Of a stretch of DNA of 64,000 nt, positions 38,961-50,556 are shown piece by piece. The position numbers and the translations under genes were made by a program. The stretch is taken from NCBI RefSeq assembly GCF_964340395.1, contig NC_135567.1:7713158-7777157 (forward strand), given 5' to 3'. The notes under the pieces are model-generated. The model ran no database searches. It was not told where the DNA came from and saw only the letters and a list, made by a program, of their open reading frames with translations. Positions within the stretch are counted from its first letter, which is position 1, and every line of letters begins with the position of its first letter. Source of the stretch: Glandiceps talaboti (Eukaryota > Hemichordata > Enteropneusta > Spengelidae).

Positions 38961-39540
38961 GTGTGGATGGATATGCCAAATAGGGCTAAAAATGTGTCTT
39001 TATGGTCAAAAATTATTAATTTCCAAAACTACTCAGCAGATTGGGCTGAAATGTAATGGGGATGCATCTAGGGGTGTACAGTTAACGAAATAGTAAGCAT
39101 ATAATGATCTCATCAGTGATATGCAAGTTAGGTGTAAAAATGTGAATTTTGGTCAAAAATTTATATCTCAAAAAGTACTTGGTCAATGAGACTGAAACTT
39201 GGTGAGATGTTTCTAGAAGTGTTACGCTGCAGATTTTCTTCAAAATATTTTGACACATTTGACCCTGGCAACCATGACCACGGCCTTAGCAACAACCAAA
39301 TAGCAGTATATTTTGGTCAAAAATAATAACATCGTCTACTAGGCAAGTGAGTAAACATTCACAAAGATAACAGGGATTCTTAGACAAGTGAACAAACATT
39401 CAAAAGGTGTATGCAAATATGCCTAGCAGCAAAACCACGCCCATAGCAACAGCCAAATAATAATGTATATTGGAAAGATAACTGATCATTAGACAAATGA
39501 ATATATACATACTGTATAATAATTTTACAAAATCACAAAG
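38961..39540 (-). mobile_element. TIR element family X, reverse copy (non-tandem module plus monomers)
   Basis: Reverse complement of the module at 21640-21900 (GAGATGTTTCTAGAAGTGTT, TATCTCAAAAAGTACTTGG) followed by two monomers with CCTAGCAGCAAAACCACGCC. It lies directly after the retrotransposon tail. Confidence 0.75.
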
Positions 39541-40150
39541 ACAGTGAGACTTGCAAAAATATAAAGGAAATTGAACTGTAATTCTTCTTTGGAAATTTAA
39601 CTTGTGAAGAAAGATAATGCTAAGCTCTGAGAAGAGAATCTTACTTCACAAGAGCTTGTTAGACATGTTAATGAAATAGTTCCTATTATTACACAAGTCA
39701 AGCTAGATTTGTGACGTTTTCCAATTTGTTTATATAGTCTACAAAGTACCTTTTTCTGAGTAGAGTGAATGGGCACTTGTCTAAGTTCACAGTTTCAATT
39801 TCTGAATTCAAAGTTCCTTAAAGATAGTATAATATCATCCATGCCATAGCTTCATGTCAATCATTGATGAAGTTCATTCCCATTTCATGAGAAATGACAG
39901 TATGTACATTTGTATATTTTTATTTCGATATGTATAGTGCTATATTCTGATCACAGTAACTCTAGTATATATCTTATAGAATATGTAGCATGAATCACTG
40001 ACAATATATACACTCAAGATCATAGTTTTTGAAAAAATAAGTGTATGCACCACCATTACAATTGAACCATTGATTTGTCATGCTTTGAATATGCAAAATA
40101 CAGTATCAACAATCAAAATAATATTAATTTTTGAGTGGTCACTAAGTATT
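39540..40150. other. No recognised gene
   Basis: AT-rich sequence; I see nothing coding and no clear repeat. Confidence 0.4.
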
Positions 40151-40154
40151 CAGC

Positions 40155-41211
40155 TAGGGGGTCATGTTTGAATGAACAGTGCTTTGTGCGCGCTCTGCAA
40201 AAGTGATTGATAAATCTGCCAAGTACAGACCGTAAATAGCCGAGAAAAGGACCAAGATTTTCTGCAGTTGTGAGGAAAAATTTATTAGTTCATTTGGTCG
40301 CGTGTCAACTACTATGGATACTCGCTCTGTGTCGAGAAGCCGGCCACAAAAAACTACTAGTATGTGCACGTCAAAATACTTCCAAGATGGTAGCCACGAG
40401 GCAGCATGTGACTCAGGTTCTGACACTCGCACTCGCAGTAGTAACCCTGGTTCTGACACTCGCAGCGGTACATCGGAAGACGCAACTAGCATACCTGTCA
40501 TGGAAATGAGGTCAGTTATTAATGAATGCCTTGCCGGACTAGTTTCAACTGTGGACGGTATGGCTAAAACACTAAATGAAATGAGAGAAGAGCAGAAGGT
40601 AATACAAGGGCGCATAGAGACGGTTGAAAGAAAAGTTGTTGACATTGAGGCCAGCGTCAACTACACAGAAGACGAACTGACAACTCTGAAGACGCGGGTT
40701 GAAGACCAGGAAAAGCGATATGAAGAAGTGGCTAATTCCCTGCAGACTACGAATGATAAGATGAAAATGATTGAAAATACGTGTTTAAATATGGAAAGGT
40801 ATTCAAGATCATACAATCTGCGCTTCGGTGGAGTGAAGGAAGAAAAGGGTGAAAGCTGTGTTGAGGTGATAAAAACTATACTGAAAGAAAAGCTTCGCAT
40901 GTCGGACATCATTATTGATAACGCGCACCGCACACCACCAGCTAGAAACCCTGTCAATGGAAACCGTCCTCTGTCTCCAAGACACATAATTGTCAAGTTC
41001 CCTCTACGAATACAGCGACAGCATTCTAATGAAAAAACGAGAAGTACTGAAAGATTCCGGAATATTTGTGCAAGTTGATATGTGCAATGCGGACTTTAGA
41101 CTAAAGCAATGACTGAGAGATGTAATGGAGAAGGCCTACAAGGAAGGAAAACGTGTTCGTTTGGCAAACGGCAAGCTTACGATCAATGGTACTCTGTTTC
41201 GTGGCACTTGA
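40155..41211 (+). pseudogene. L1/Tx1-like retrotransposon 5' UTR and ORF1
   Basis: ORF1 starts at about ATG 40302-40314 after a GC-richer leader. The first ~80 residues are Ser/Thr-rich and basic. Residues about 80-170 form a coiled coil (MREEQKVIQGRIETVERKV, YTEDELTTLKTRVEDQEKRY). The RNA-binding domain of L1 ORF1p (Transposase_22 type) follows, with NMERYSRSYNLRFGGVKEE, a helix with LRMSDIIIDNAHRTP and PRHIIVKFP. A frameshift near 41025 and one stop (TGA where a codon for a basic residue is expected, after DFRLKQ) separate it from the C-terminal domain EKAYKEGKRVRLANGKL, which ends at 41211. The protein is an RNA-binding chaperone for retrotransposition; this copy is dead but young enough to align almost end to end. 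Confidence 0.85.
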
Positions 41212-41888
41212 CATTCGAATTAATCGAGACTGAAATAACAGATTGGTCTGTATGAACATGTTAAACCACATTTTTGCTATTTATTTAGTGTGTATCTATA
41301 GCTAATTATTCACAGTAAGATGTAGAAAATGCCGTGTGTTTTTTTTTTCTTTTTCTTTCATTTTTCAAGATTTTGGGTGTAGAAATTTTCAGGTAAAGTA
41401 TTTTTGGGCCGTGGGCCCGGGGTGACGTGTAATATTGCTCTTGCAAGTATAGAGTTACTTTCCCCTACCTGTTATGCTTGAATAGTCCTGATTATGCACC
41501 TGTTTTTTTGTTCCGTTTTTGCTTCACGGCTATTCTGTTTTATTGAATGAACATGGGATTGGCAGTAGATCAGTATGCTAATTTATAATGGAATTTGCAT
41601 TCTCGCACATTCGTGTAACTACACACTGTTGCAGTTTTTGTCACCTATTTTTTCTAACATGATGGGCAGCTTCCAATGCGCCTGTTTGGCAGCATGGTTT
41701 TTCTTTTTGAACTGTTTTCCGTTTTTCTTCGCATGTGGGATTTCCACTGATGTTGTAGTTAGTGGGGGTGATTTTTTCTGCATTGCGAGTTTTTGTGTAC
41801 ATGTCTTATTTGGTTGTCTAGTGTATGTTTTCATGTTTTCACCGTTCTGTAAAATTAGATTGAATTTTATTCATAGTATTATTGTACA
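41212..41888 (+). other. Inter-ORF region of the L1/Tx1-like element
   Basis: T-rich spacer between ORF1 and ORF2. It contains a 109-codon frame (41575-41904) without a recognisable domain. Confidence 0.5.
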
Positions 41889-42650
41889 ATGTCTGAAAAC
41901 TTGAAGGTAATTTCTTTTAACATCAGAGGTTTGGGAAACCAAAGAAAGAGGAAAAAGGTTTTTGACTGGTTGAAAAAAGGTAATTATAATATCATTATGC
42001 TCCAAGAAGCACATAGTACACAAGATGGTGAGACCAATTGGTCCAAACTCTTCCCTGGTCACTTTGTATTTTCCCATGGAACATCTGCAAGTAGAGGGGT
42101 TGCTACAATTATTAGAGATGTTGACTTTGTGATTCACAAAGTTAAGCCTGACTTAGATGGGAGATTTACTTTAATATCTATAGACATAGTAAATAAGCCA
42201 TTCCTTTTGATTAATACATATGCACCAAACTTTGAAGGCCCCCATAGTTTATTTATGGAACAACTGTCTGATGTACTTAGTGAGTTCCACACTGATCCAC
42301 AAAGGGAAATTATTTGGGGTGGAGATCACAATTTTTGTTTAAACCAAGTATTGGATAGATATGGTGGGAATCACACTGCCTGGAAACGGTCTGGTGAGAT
42401 GTTTGAAAACGTTATGAATGATTTGGACTTAATTGACATCTGGCGTATTAGAAATCCATCATCAAGACGGTATACTTGGCGCCGTTTACGCCAAATTTTA
42501 ACCCAGAGTCGTTTGGATTACTTTTTAATTAGCAATTCACTTCAGTCATCAATTAGTTCATGTGATATTGTGCCAAACATCTTATCAGACCACTCTGCCA
42601 TTGTGCTTTCCATGGGTGATAAAAGGGGAAAACTAGGTATTTCTCTTTAG
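41889..42650 (+). pseudogene. L1/Tx1-like ORF2 endonuclease domain
   Basis: This 253-residue open frame covers the complete APE-type endonuclease. Motifs in order are ISFNIRGLG (Asn), IIMLQEAHST (catalytic Glu), GVATIIRD, LLINTYAPN, IIWGGDHN (normally GGDFN; Asp and Asn kept), LDLIDIWRIRNP, RRYTWRR, SRLDYFLIS and LSDHSAIVLS (Asp-His). All catalytic residues are present. A TAG at 42648 replaces the conserved Trp after GKLGISL and cuts the frame from the reverse transcriptase. Function in the intact element is target DNA nicking for target-primed reverse transcription. Confidence 0.9.
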
Positions 42651-43040
42651 AAATTCAACAATAGCCTTCTAAAAGATTCTGAATATCCACAGCTTATACA
42701 AGATAGTTTACAGGGATGGGTGATGGAGTACCATGATCCACAAAACAAACAGGGGTTGTGGGAATTCATTAAGTACAAAATTAAAACCATTACAATCAAC
42801 TATAGCAAAACAAAAGCAAGAGAGAGAGAAATATGCATGTAACTACCCTTGAATCACGATTGAGGGACCTTGACATAGAGCTTTGTAACAGGGAGTCCGA
42901 GTAGGTTAAATCTGCCATAGAGAAAACTCGTAATGAGTCGTAATGAGTTACAACTTGAATATGATCACCTGACAGAGGGTGCTATAGTAAGGTCTAGAGT
43001 AGACTGGTATGAGTTAGGTGAAAAAAACACTAAATAATTT
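42651..43040 (+). pseudogene. L1/Tx1-like ORF2 linker with multiple breaks
   Basis: The linker between endonuclease and RT is readable as KFNNSLLKDSEYPQLIQDSL onward, but it is broken four times. There is a frameshift near 42838, a TAG at 42902, a 10-bp tandem duplication of TCGTAATGAG at 42928-42947, and a TAA at 43034 in the conserved GEKNTKYF motif (Tyr to stop). Confidence 0.8.
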
Positions 43041-44415
43041 TTGAGTTTGGAAAAATATAATGCAAAAAAATCACAAATTACACAACTGTATGATTCTTCA
43101 GAAAATCTGTTGACAAATCCTAAGGATATTATAAATTATATGAAGGACTTCTATGCCAAGCTCTATACCACGCGTAACTATGTTGTTGATGATTATGTTG
43201 TCGACTTGTTCCTTAATGAGGCAAACTTTCCAAAACTCAGTCAAAGTGACCAGGGAGGATGTGAGGGGACACTTACGCTGCAGGAGTGTTTCAACTCTCT
43301 CTCCAGTATGAATAAGAATAGGACACCAGGTAAGGACGGCCTTACAGTTGAGTTCTATCAAACTTTTTGGCATAGCATGGGACCTTTTGTCATTGATTCC
43401 CTAAATGAAGCATATAAAAAGGGTCATCTCTCTAGTAGCCAATCTCAGGGAGTGATTACTCTTATAGAGAAAAAAGATAAAGATAAAAGATATATTTCTA
43501 ACTGGCGCCCTATAACTTTACTAAATACTGATTATAAAATAGGTTCTCGTTGCATTGCTAAAAGAATGGGAAAAGTTCTAGAGAGTCTTGTCAGTGTAAC
43601 CCAGACAGCCTTTGTCAAAAATCGCTCTATTGGCCAATGTGTTCGTTTGATTGAAGGCATTCTGGATTATACAAAGGACTTGGACTTACCTGGTGTCCTA
43701 TTGGCCATTGACTTTAAAAAGGCTTTTGATAGTTTGGAATGGAAATTTATGTTTCAATATTTGGAAAATTTTAATTTTGGACCTTCCCTTATTACTTGGG
43801 TCCATGCTTTTTATCATAACCCTTCAAGCTGTGTCATGAACAGAGGTTTATCTACTGGTTACTTCGATCTTACAAGAGGAGTCAGACAAGGAGACCCATT
43901 GTCACCTATTTTATTCATACTCTCATTAGAAGCCCTATTAATTAAACTACAGCTGGATGAGAATATACAGGGTATTGGGGTTGAGGGTTATGAGATTAAA
44001 AGTTCTGCCTATGCTGATGACCTTACATGTTTTTTAAGTAACGAACAATCTGTCAAGAACCTTTTTTCACTACTCAGTAATTTTTCATTGGTATCGGGTC
44101 TGAGTGTAAATCATGACAAGTCTGAAGCACTTTGGTTAGGGAAATGGAGTTCTCGTCAAGATAGGCTGTTCGCGGTGAAATGGCCTATGTCACCTATCAA
44201 GATTGTTGGAATTTTCTTTTCTTATAATCGCAAAGTAGCATATGAGAAAAATATGAGCTCGCCAATTAAGAGTCTTACAAATGTATTACACAGTTGGAAT
44301 TGGCGCAATTTATCTATTATTGGTATAACTCAGATCATCAAAACCCTTGTTATTCCAAAAATTTTGTACCCTCGCAGTCTTATCAATGTCCACCAACAAG
44401 ATATTAAAAAATACC
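43041..44415 (+). pseudogene. L1/Tx1-like ORF2 reverse transcriptase, truncated at 3' end
   Basis: A long open frame holds all RT blocks: NRTPGKDGLTVEFYQTFW, NWRPITLLNTDYKIGSRCIA, QTAFVKNRSIGQCVRLIEGI, AIDFKKAFDSLEW (motif A, Asp224 of this frame), TRGVRQGDPLSPILFILSLE, SAYADDLTCF (motif C, Asp326-Asp327) and GLSVNHDKSEALWLG. The catalytic triad is intact. After IKKYRQ at about 44415 the coding sequence runs into the family X element (CCAATGGCATTGTAGCACAAC) and the C-terminal Cys-rich domain, 3' UTR and tail are missing. The Tx1/L1 assignment rests on ORF1 type and the RT signature. Confidence 0.92.
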
Positions 44416-45133
44416 GCCAATGGCATTGTAGCACAACTGTATAGTTTTTATAAATGCTAACATGCTAACAATAAGTGTTCATTTGGTGAATGACTATCCA
44501 GTTGCCTATCCAACCATGTTGCTATCTTTAAGATATATGCTATCATTTGGCTGTTGCTATGGGCGTGGTCTTGTTGCTAGGCATATTTACATATATTTTT
44601 TGAATGTTTATTCAATTGTCTATTAATCCCCATTGTTATCTTCACAATATATGTGATCATTTGGCTGGTGCTATGGGCGTGGTCTTGTTGCTAGGCACAC
44701 TTGCATACATTCTTTGAATGTTTATTCATTTGTCTTCTATTCCTGTTGTTATCTTTGCAATATATGTGATTATTTGGCTGTTGGGATTGGCCGGGACTTG
44801 TTGCTAGGCATATTTAAATACATTTTTTGAATGTTTATTTAATTGTCTATTAATCCCCTTTGTTATCTTTGCAATATATGTGATCATTTGGCTGTTGCTA
44901 TGGGCGTGGTCTTGTTGCTAGGCACATTTGCATACATTTTTTGAATGTTTATTCATTTGTCTTTCTATTCCTGTTATCTTTGCAATATACATGATTATTT
45001 GGCTGTTGCTATGGGCGTGGTCTTGTTGCTAGGCAAATTTACATACATTTTTTGACCGTTTATTCAATTGTCTATTAATCCCTGTTATTATCTTTGTGAA
45101 ATACACCACCGTTTTGCTGTTGCTATGGGCGTG
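44416..45133 (+). mobile_element. TIR element family X with six ~113-bp monomers
   Basis: Starts CCAATGGCATTGTAGCACAAC. The phrase GCTATGGGCGTGGTCTTGTT recurs at 44561, 44675, about 44788 (mutated), 44902, 45013 and 45127, spacings of 111-114 bp. It truncates the L1-like RT on its left. On the right it stops inside a monomer (GGGCGTGGTCAGGGG) where the SWIM-YqaJ gene's 5' flank begins. Confidence 0.88.
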
Positions 45134-45989
45134 GTCAGGGGTGGGACTATGTTGCGTTGGTAGCAGACATCTTTAGCAATGGCGGCAGTGAATGTACCTG
45201 TGTTCTCTTGCTCTCGACAGTGTTGGGCTTACTCTGGTTCTGATCTCGGCAAGAGAGATAAAAAACATTGAGGGTGCCAGAGCTTTCGTTTTGGCTGAAA
45301 TGCAGAACGCTACCAGTATCTGGTACAAAAAAATCTTGGTTGATCGGTAGGTTTGATTTGTCACATTTTATTGTCTGCTGAGGTTTCTTACTTCATGCTT
45401 GTGTGTGGTTACACGGTGTCAGTCTAACAATATAGTCTAGAGCTCAGCAAAAATATCGACCTGTTCACATGACATCGGGACGGATCATCTGTACAAGGCA
45501 TCGGTAGAGCTAGCTTTGCCATCATTCTAGCATTAAACTAATATTGCATGAAATTACTTTGAGTGTGGCTGGAAACAGTACATTGTTTGTACAATGCTAC
45601 ATTGTTTTTGGAACATGTATAACTTAGCAAATACAACGGTTCCTACAGGTCAAGCGGTGGCTGATATTGTGCTACGTGTATATATTAAAGAACAGTATTA
45701 TGTAATAACATTTCTTGATGATTTCTGACTCTTGTACGTACGTGCTACAATTGTTGTACATTATTACACTGTGTAGAAATGGATTTCTTGTCATCAGCTG
45801 ATATCCATAAAACAAGTGTTGTCTGTGAAAACGCAAATATATATATATGTAAATGTAGCACTATCAAACTTTAAACAGATGAAAGGTGTATTATATGTGT
45901 AATGTTAATACAGTGCTGATGAACAGATGGATGTATTCATGTCTGTTTGTCCTTGATTTGTTCTGTGTGATTCATCAACATCGTTCAAG
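45134..45989 (+). promoter_or_regulatory. Possible 5' flank and first exon of the SWIM-YqaJ gene
   Basis: A locally CpG-richer block (45150-45340) contains AGCAATGGCGGCAGTGAAT, a good Kozak context with ATG at 45179 opening a 30-codon frame (MAAVNVPVFSCSRQ...). A competing frame from about 45192 gives 51 codons. Neither matches a known domain. Position and composition suggest a transcription start region, but the splice from here to the exon at 45990 is not established. Confidence 0.3.
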
Positions 45990-46130
45990 CTCCCTGAAAG
46001 ATATCAACTTCTGTCCAAGCCACCATCAGATAACAAATTTACCAGAGATTTGACAAAGTTGCCATTCCTGACATCTGGAGATATAGATGATGCTTTAGAA
46101 CTGTACCACAAATTCTCAAATAAAATCGAG
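45990..46130 (+). CDS. SWIM-YqaJ gene, exon encoding N-terminal region
   Basis: A 141-bp exon (47 codons, phase 0 at both ends) reads LPERYQLLSKPPSDNKFTRD then LTKLPFLTSGDIDDALELY. In the uncharacterised SWIM plus YqaJ proteins of many invertebrates, a segment of this type (L-P..., then DLTKLP-x-x-T-x-GDIDD-) precedes the SWIM finger. The acceptor is TCAAG at 45989 after a T-rich run; the donor is GAG|GTAAGC. Downstream the next exon starts in the same phase (46841). The reading frame is clean in this exon, in contrast to the last exon. Confidence 0.65.
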
Positions 46131-46580
46131 GTAAGCAACCACATTATGTAAAGTAGACATTATTTTTTTCTTGTCAATGTCATGATATATTATTAATCTT
46201 GAATTATGGGTTATAATTGAACTTCACAGATCTATGACATGTCCCTCATTTTGGAAAATATGCTGTTGTTTGTTTGTTTGTTAAGTACCAACAGTATATA
46301 CTAGGCCACATACAATATGTCACTTATTTGTGTAGTGTACATAATTATAGTACAAATTAAATGTACATGTTAATATAATGATTGGCTATTTTCCTTGATT
46401 AAGGAAGAACTGTTTATAAATTGTATTTATTTGGATATTCCAGATATAAATGATCTATGTTAGGGAAAACATCAAAATAAAAAACATCGTAATTAAGTAT
46501 CGTAACGAGTAAAGACGAGTAGCTACCAGTAGTTACGATTTACTACGGTTAATATTCATAAATCTCGACGCATATTCATG

Positions 46581-46738
46581 AACCTTTAGCTTGTAGACAA
46601 TAAAAAGTAAACACTTATTGTCTTTTATTCATAACCTTTAGCTTGTAGACAATAAAAAGTAAACACTTATTGTCTTTTATTCATAACCTTTAGCTTGTAG
46701 ACAATAGAAAGTAAACACTTATTGTCTATTATTCATAG
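46581..46738. repeat. 52-bp tandem repeat, about 3 copies, internally palindromic
   Basis: AACCTTTAGCTTGTAGACAA is repeated with starts of AGCTTG at 46588, 46640 and 46692 (52-bp period). Each unit contains the inverted repeat AGACAATA ... TATTGTCT around AAAAGTAAACACT, so each can form a hairpin. It lies in the intron between 46130 and 46841. Confidence 0.85.
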
Positions 46739-46840
46739 ATGTTACTGACAGGGTGACAACCGAAACTACTGACAATATTGTATTATATTTAAATTAGAAT
46801 GTTGTTTGTTATTACCCCAGTAGTGATTATTTTGTTACAG

Positions 46841-47079
46841 GGTAACAGCAGTAGTGTCATAACTGGCAACAACTTTAGTAAAGGATTTGCCCTCTTCCAC
46901 TCTAACTTTGTTCATGGCATCACACTAGCTGAGGATACCAAAAAAGAGTTGGTTTATATAAAGGGTTACTGCTGGGTATCTATGATGAAGGGAAGAAAAC
47001 ACAGTGTGATGGTGGTGCTTAGTAAATCAAACACTAAACGTGTGGTTAGGGCAGTTTGCAAATCAGAATGTGTTGCTGG
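46841..47079 (+). CDS. SWIM-YqaJ gene, exon encoding first half of SWIM zinc finger
   Basis: A 239-bp exon between acceptor TTTGTTACAG and donor GG|GTATGT. It is in phase 0 with the previous exon and ends in phase 2. It encodes GNNFSKGFALFHSNFVHGIT, then YIKGYCWVSMMKGRKHSVMV, then RAVCKSECVAG. The last segment is the first half of a SWIM finger (C-x-(C)-...-AG); here the pair is C-K-S-E-C rather than the usual C-x-C. The second half (CPH) sits 11.3 kb away in the exon at 58401, and the split codon GG|A restores Gly. SWIM fingers bind DNA or proteins. The exon is free of stops. Confidence 0.8.
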
Positions 47080-48056
47080 GTATGTAACATCTACAGTAAT
47101 TTACATGTGTACAAGTCCTGGGGGGGGGGGTGCAAGTTCTGGTGTGTGGCTAATACTGTCAACCCAAGACACCATTCTAAATCAATACCTCATTTCAAAC
47201 CATTACAGGTTTAAAAAAATCAAATTTTTAGACCAAAATACATTTTGTAGTAGTTCCATATTTAGGAAATGGTGGATTGCATAATGAGTTTTCACTTTAA
47301 ATTTATATTTTTCCCCCAGGAACATTTTGAGAGGCATTTAATGGCAGTTATGATTTGATAAATGACATGACAATGGACCACATTTTTGACAAAGCAAAAT
47401 TGAAAGTAATGAGGATGAACCCCATTTTAGACTCTTCAGCTCAAAAAAGACAGACCTTATTATAGACCAAAGGGTTCAAAAACACACTCCAAGTCTTGCG
47501 ACTGAATATGCATAGTGAAATAGGGAAAGTAACCCCCCCCCCCCTGGGTACTAGTCTTACATGCATCAGTTCATAACACTGCTGTGCAATATCAAAAATA
47601 CACTTGCATACCTGTATGCATATGTAAGTGGAAATGTCCGCAGTATTCCTTGTACTCAAAATCAAATGATCACAGTTTACTTTTCACAAAATCTACAGTA
47701 TTGGATGAACATATCTCCTTGACACATTAGTACCATTGTTAAAGTACTCAGGCTACTGCACACTTGCTGTGTGCTTTACCTGTTGTACTTTCACTTACTA
47801 CACTTCTGACAAAACAGAGAATACAAGAGCTCAAGCAAATACACCCAGCCTTTCAACACTGGCTCTCACATTTCATTTGGATTAGTCACATTGTTGAAAT
47901 TAATAATCAAATTTATCTTCAAAATTAGACAGTGCTGTTTTATTAGATAAAATGATAAATGAACTTAAATAAATACTGAATAAGTTACTGAGGAGTAACT
48001 GAACCTGAAATATATTGACTAAACATTCTGTTTGCTTGTTTGTTTGTTTTAGTTAG
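47080..48056 (+). other. Start of the 11.3-kb intron; no gene
   Basis: Intron sequence downstream of the GTATGT donor. It contains a G tract (47119-47130), a C tract (47530-47543) and no second half of the SWIM finger, which argues against a nearer exon. Confidence 0.5.
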
Positions 48057-48532
48057 AAGAACAGTGACAGACACATTTCCAGATAATTTATAACACCCAA
48101 GGGATTTATCTGATATAGAAGCAATTCAATTTGGTAAAGAAAATGAAAAACTTGTTTGTGAGTTGTACAGAGAGTACATGAGTAACCATGGTTCACCAGT
48201 AGTGACCTCAAATGTTGAATTAATCATTAATCCATCTGTACCACATGTTGGTGGCACTCCAGATCAAAATGTGTATGATGTACTAGAACATGATCCTTTT
48301 GGTCACTTCTGTCTTGTTAATGATAATGGCAAAGTCAGGTTGAACTCCCAGCACAATTATTTCTATCACATACAGGGTCAAATGGCCCTCAGTGGTCTTA
48401 AATAAATGGTGTGACTTTGTTGTGTACACTAGACATGATGAACTCTATGTTGAAAGAGTAAGATTCAGTGAGGAACTTTGGGTACATAAAATGTCAGCCA
48501 TGGCATACTTACTGCAGTTTATATTGAAATGA
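48057..48532 (+). pseudogene. Second YqaJ-like nuclease fragment, lacking the ExK motif
   Basis: Preceded by an acceptor-like TTTGTTTGTTTTAG. It reads IQFGKENEKLVCELYREYMS (the W/F-G-x-x-NE motif of YqaJ nucleases), then VPHVGGTPDQ (position of the conserved S/T-PDG, Gly replaced by Gln), then NYFYHIQGQMALSG and, after a frameshift near 48404, CDFVVYTRHDELYVERVRFS. The family normally has an E-x-K strand (LLEIKCP-like) between PDG and the YY-x-Q-x-QGQ helix; here the sequence goes from PDQNVYDV straight to FGHFCLVNDNGKVRLN, so the catalytic E-x-K is deleted. A TAA lies at 48091. The protein differs from the nuclease at 58.5-59.8 kb, so this is a paralogue, perhaps cargo of the transposon whose transposase lies at 50.56 kb. 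Confidence 0.75.
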
Positions 48533-50556
48533 TCAGATACTTAACATGACAGAATTATAAGACACAGATACACAAATGTTGTAGTTCTGCTTGTAAGTCA
48601 GGAAGTGCTGGACACATTTTTCCACCAAAGGCATTTTATATTACATAGATATGTAGACTAAATTTAGCAAAAAATGAAGTGGCAAAGTCTGTAAAAATAG
48701 TCTAACTTTTGGACAGTGTTGGTATCAAAAATGCAACTCAACATACTAATTTCATATTTAGGAGCAAATCGATGTTGGCATAGATTGATAGAGGTGGTTC
48801 TGTATACACAAAGTCATGGTAACTGAGATTATGATATCGTTTAAAAAGTTCTTGATACCCAATGATTATATGTGATATAATAATGGTGTAAAGTGTACCA
48901 GTTCCTGGATATGACCAAACAAATAACACTGTTCTCAGTTATCAAACCTCTTTGTGTATACTCAACAATTGCTGTTTTTTGTTTTGATGTCAATTTGTTC
49001 CTGAGTGATCTTTAATAAGTGCTGTGTGTGTATTATTTGTCCTGACTGTAGTTGAAAATGATGCCTTATTTATAAACTTTACAACATATTAAAGTGAGTT
49101 GAATAATCAAGGGGAGTTAACTTTTTGCTTCTTATATAGACAGAGACTAAAACCATTGTTGCAACATGTTGATACAAGTTTATACAGAAAGTTGATGTTA
49201 TTACACTTACTGTAGGGTAATTCGTCTGATACTATGTTTTACTTTGTGCAACAATATATTTAGTTTGTCTATCATAGGTAGTTGAAAGTTTGTTTTCTGT
49301 TGTAATAAAAAAGATACATACTATTTTAAAAGAAAATCAATTTTAATGATCACTTCAAATGAGAAATATTATGTATATAAAAGGTGCATAATCTAAGTCG
49401 AGATATTGAAATAGTAGGGAGGGAAGTAGGATACAAATATATACAGCTTTATCAGTGAGTCTCTACTATGTTACAATATTAGCAATGAAGTATACTTCAT
49501 TGCTGAATAAGCAATATTTTATCAACCCTTGCTTGGTTTTCACTAGGATAAAGCATTGTTCAGAACAAATTTTCTCATATTTACATCTGAGATTTTAAGG
49601 TGATAACAAAGTAGTGAGTCGAAAGCTCAATGCTAAATATCTTGAGCTGCTTGTGTGTTACAACCTTTGTAAATCAAAGTAGTGAGTGTTATTCACCAAC
49701 ATCGACCATTTGGTCACATCACTTCATGGTTTAGTCAATTTCTAATACACACAAGAAAGAGTAGTATCCTATGACCACTTGATTTGTATTCTGTGTATAA
49801 TATGATGTGTAAAGTGTGATCTTTTTTTGTAAAACTAAGCAAAATATCTAAATATTGTTCCTCAATATTTTTCTTTGCTCAGCCATGGCAAGTATGAGTG
49901 ACCTTAGGAGACTAGTCACTACTTGTCAGTAGTAACAAAACATTAGGTTACAAGTATTGTCTGGATGAATGAAGACAAATATTGGGAATAATATAATAGT
50001 ATACATCCTAAAGCATAATGTATGAACACATTTAGAAAAATAATGGTGAGGTATGTAGGCTTTGTTTGTCATAACATACAGCCATCAGGGTACATAATCT
50101 TTATTTTCGGTTCAAAAACATTAATTTGCATGGTATCATTAGATGTTATTCACCAATGTTATTCTTCATTCGGCCAAGGAAAATATGAGTGACCTAACGG
50201 GGGGGGGGGGGGGGGGGGGGGTCACTATGAGTCGCTACATGAGGAGTAGGTCGTGAGTATTTTCTGGTTGAATAAAGAGAAATATTGGAGAATTATTGTA
50301 ATTATACCTGTGCAAGTATAATTTGTGAAATGTCAAGGAAAATAATGGATGATTTGGAACATTTTTATTCATAATTTGTATATCTATATGATGTGTTCAA
50401 TCAGTACATCAGAAATAAATAAAGTTTATTTTCAAGAGATAACCTTTTGTAGTGTTGAACTTTATATTTATTCAAAAAAATGCACTTTTAATAAAGAAAT
50501 ATACCATATTACTATCATCCCCACCACATCCCTATTTACAATGTGACCTATATATC
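48533..50556. other. Intronic sequence without recognised gene
   Basis: AT-rich. A run of 23 G residues lies at 50199-50221. I see no coding domain on either strand. Confidence 0.45.
50199..50221 (+). repeat. Poly-G tract, 23 bases
   Basis: An uninterrupted run of G preceded by GACCTAAC. It can form G-quadruplex structures. Similar long runs occur at 25383-25404 (G), 60977-60997 (C) and elsewhere. Confidence 0.9.

Noticed and set aside
45179-45271. MAAVNVPVF... as a confirmed first exon of the SWIM-YqaJ gene
   Set aside because: Good ATG context but the frame ends in a stop without a clear donor, and a competing frame is longer.
47080-48056. A nearer second half of the SWIM finger
   Set aside because: No CPH or CxH-containing frame with an acceptor is present; the exon at 58401 fits in phase and motif.
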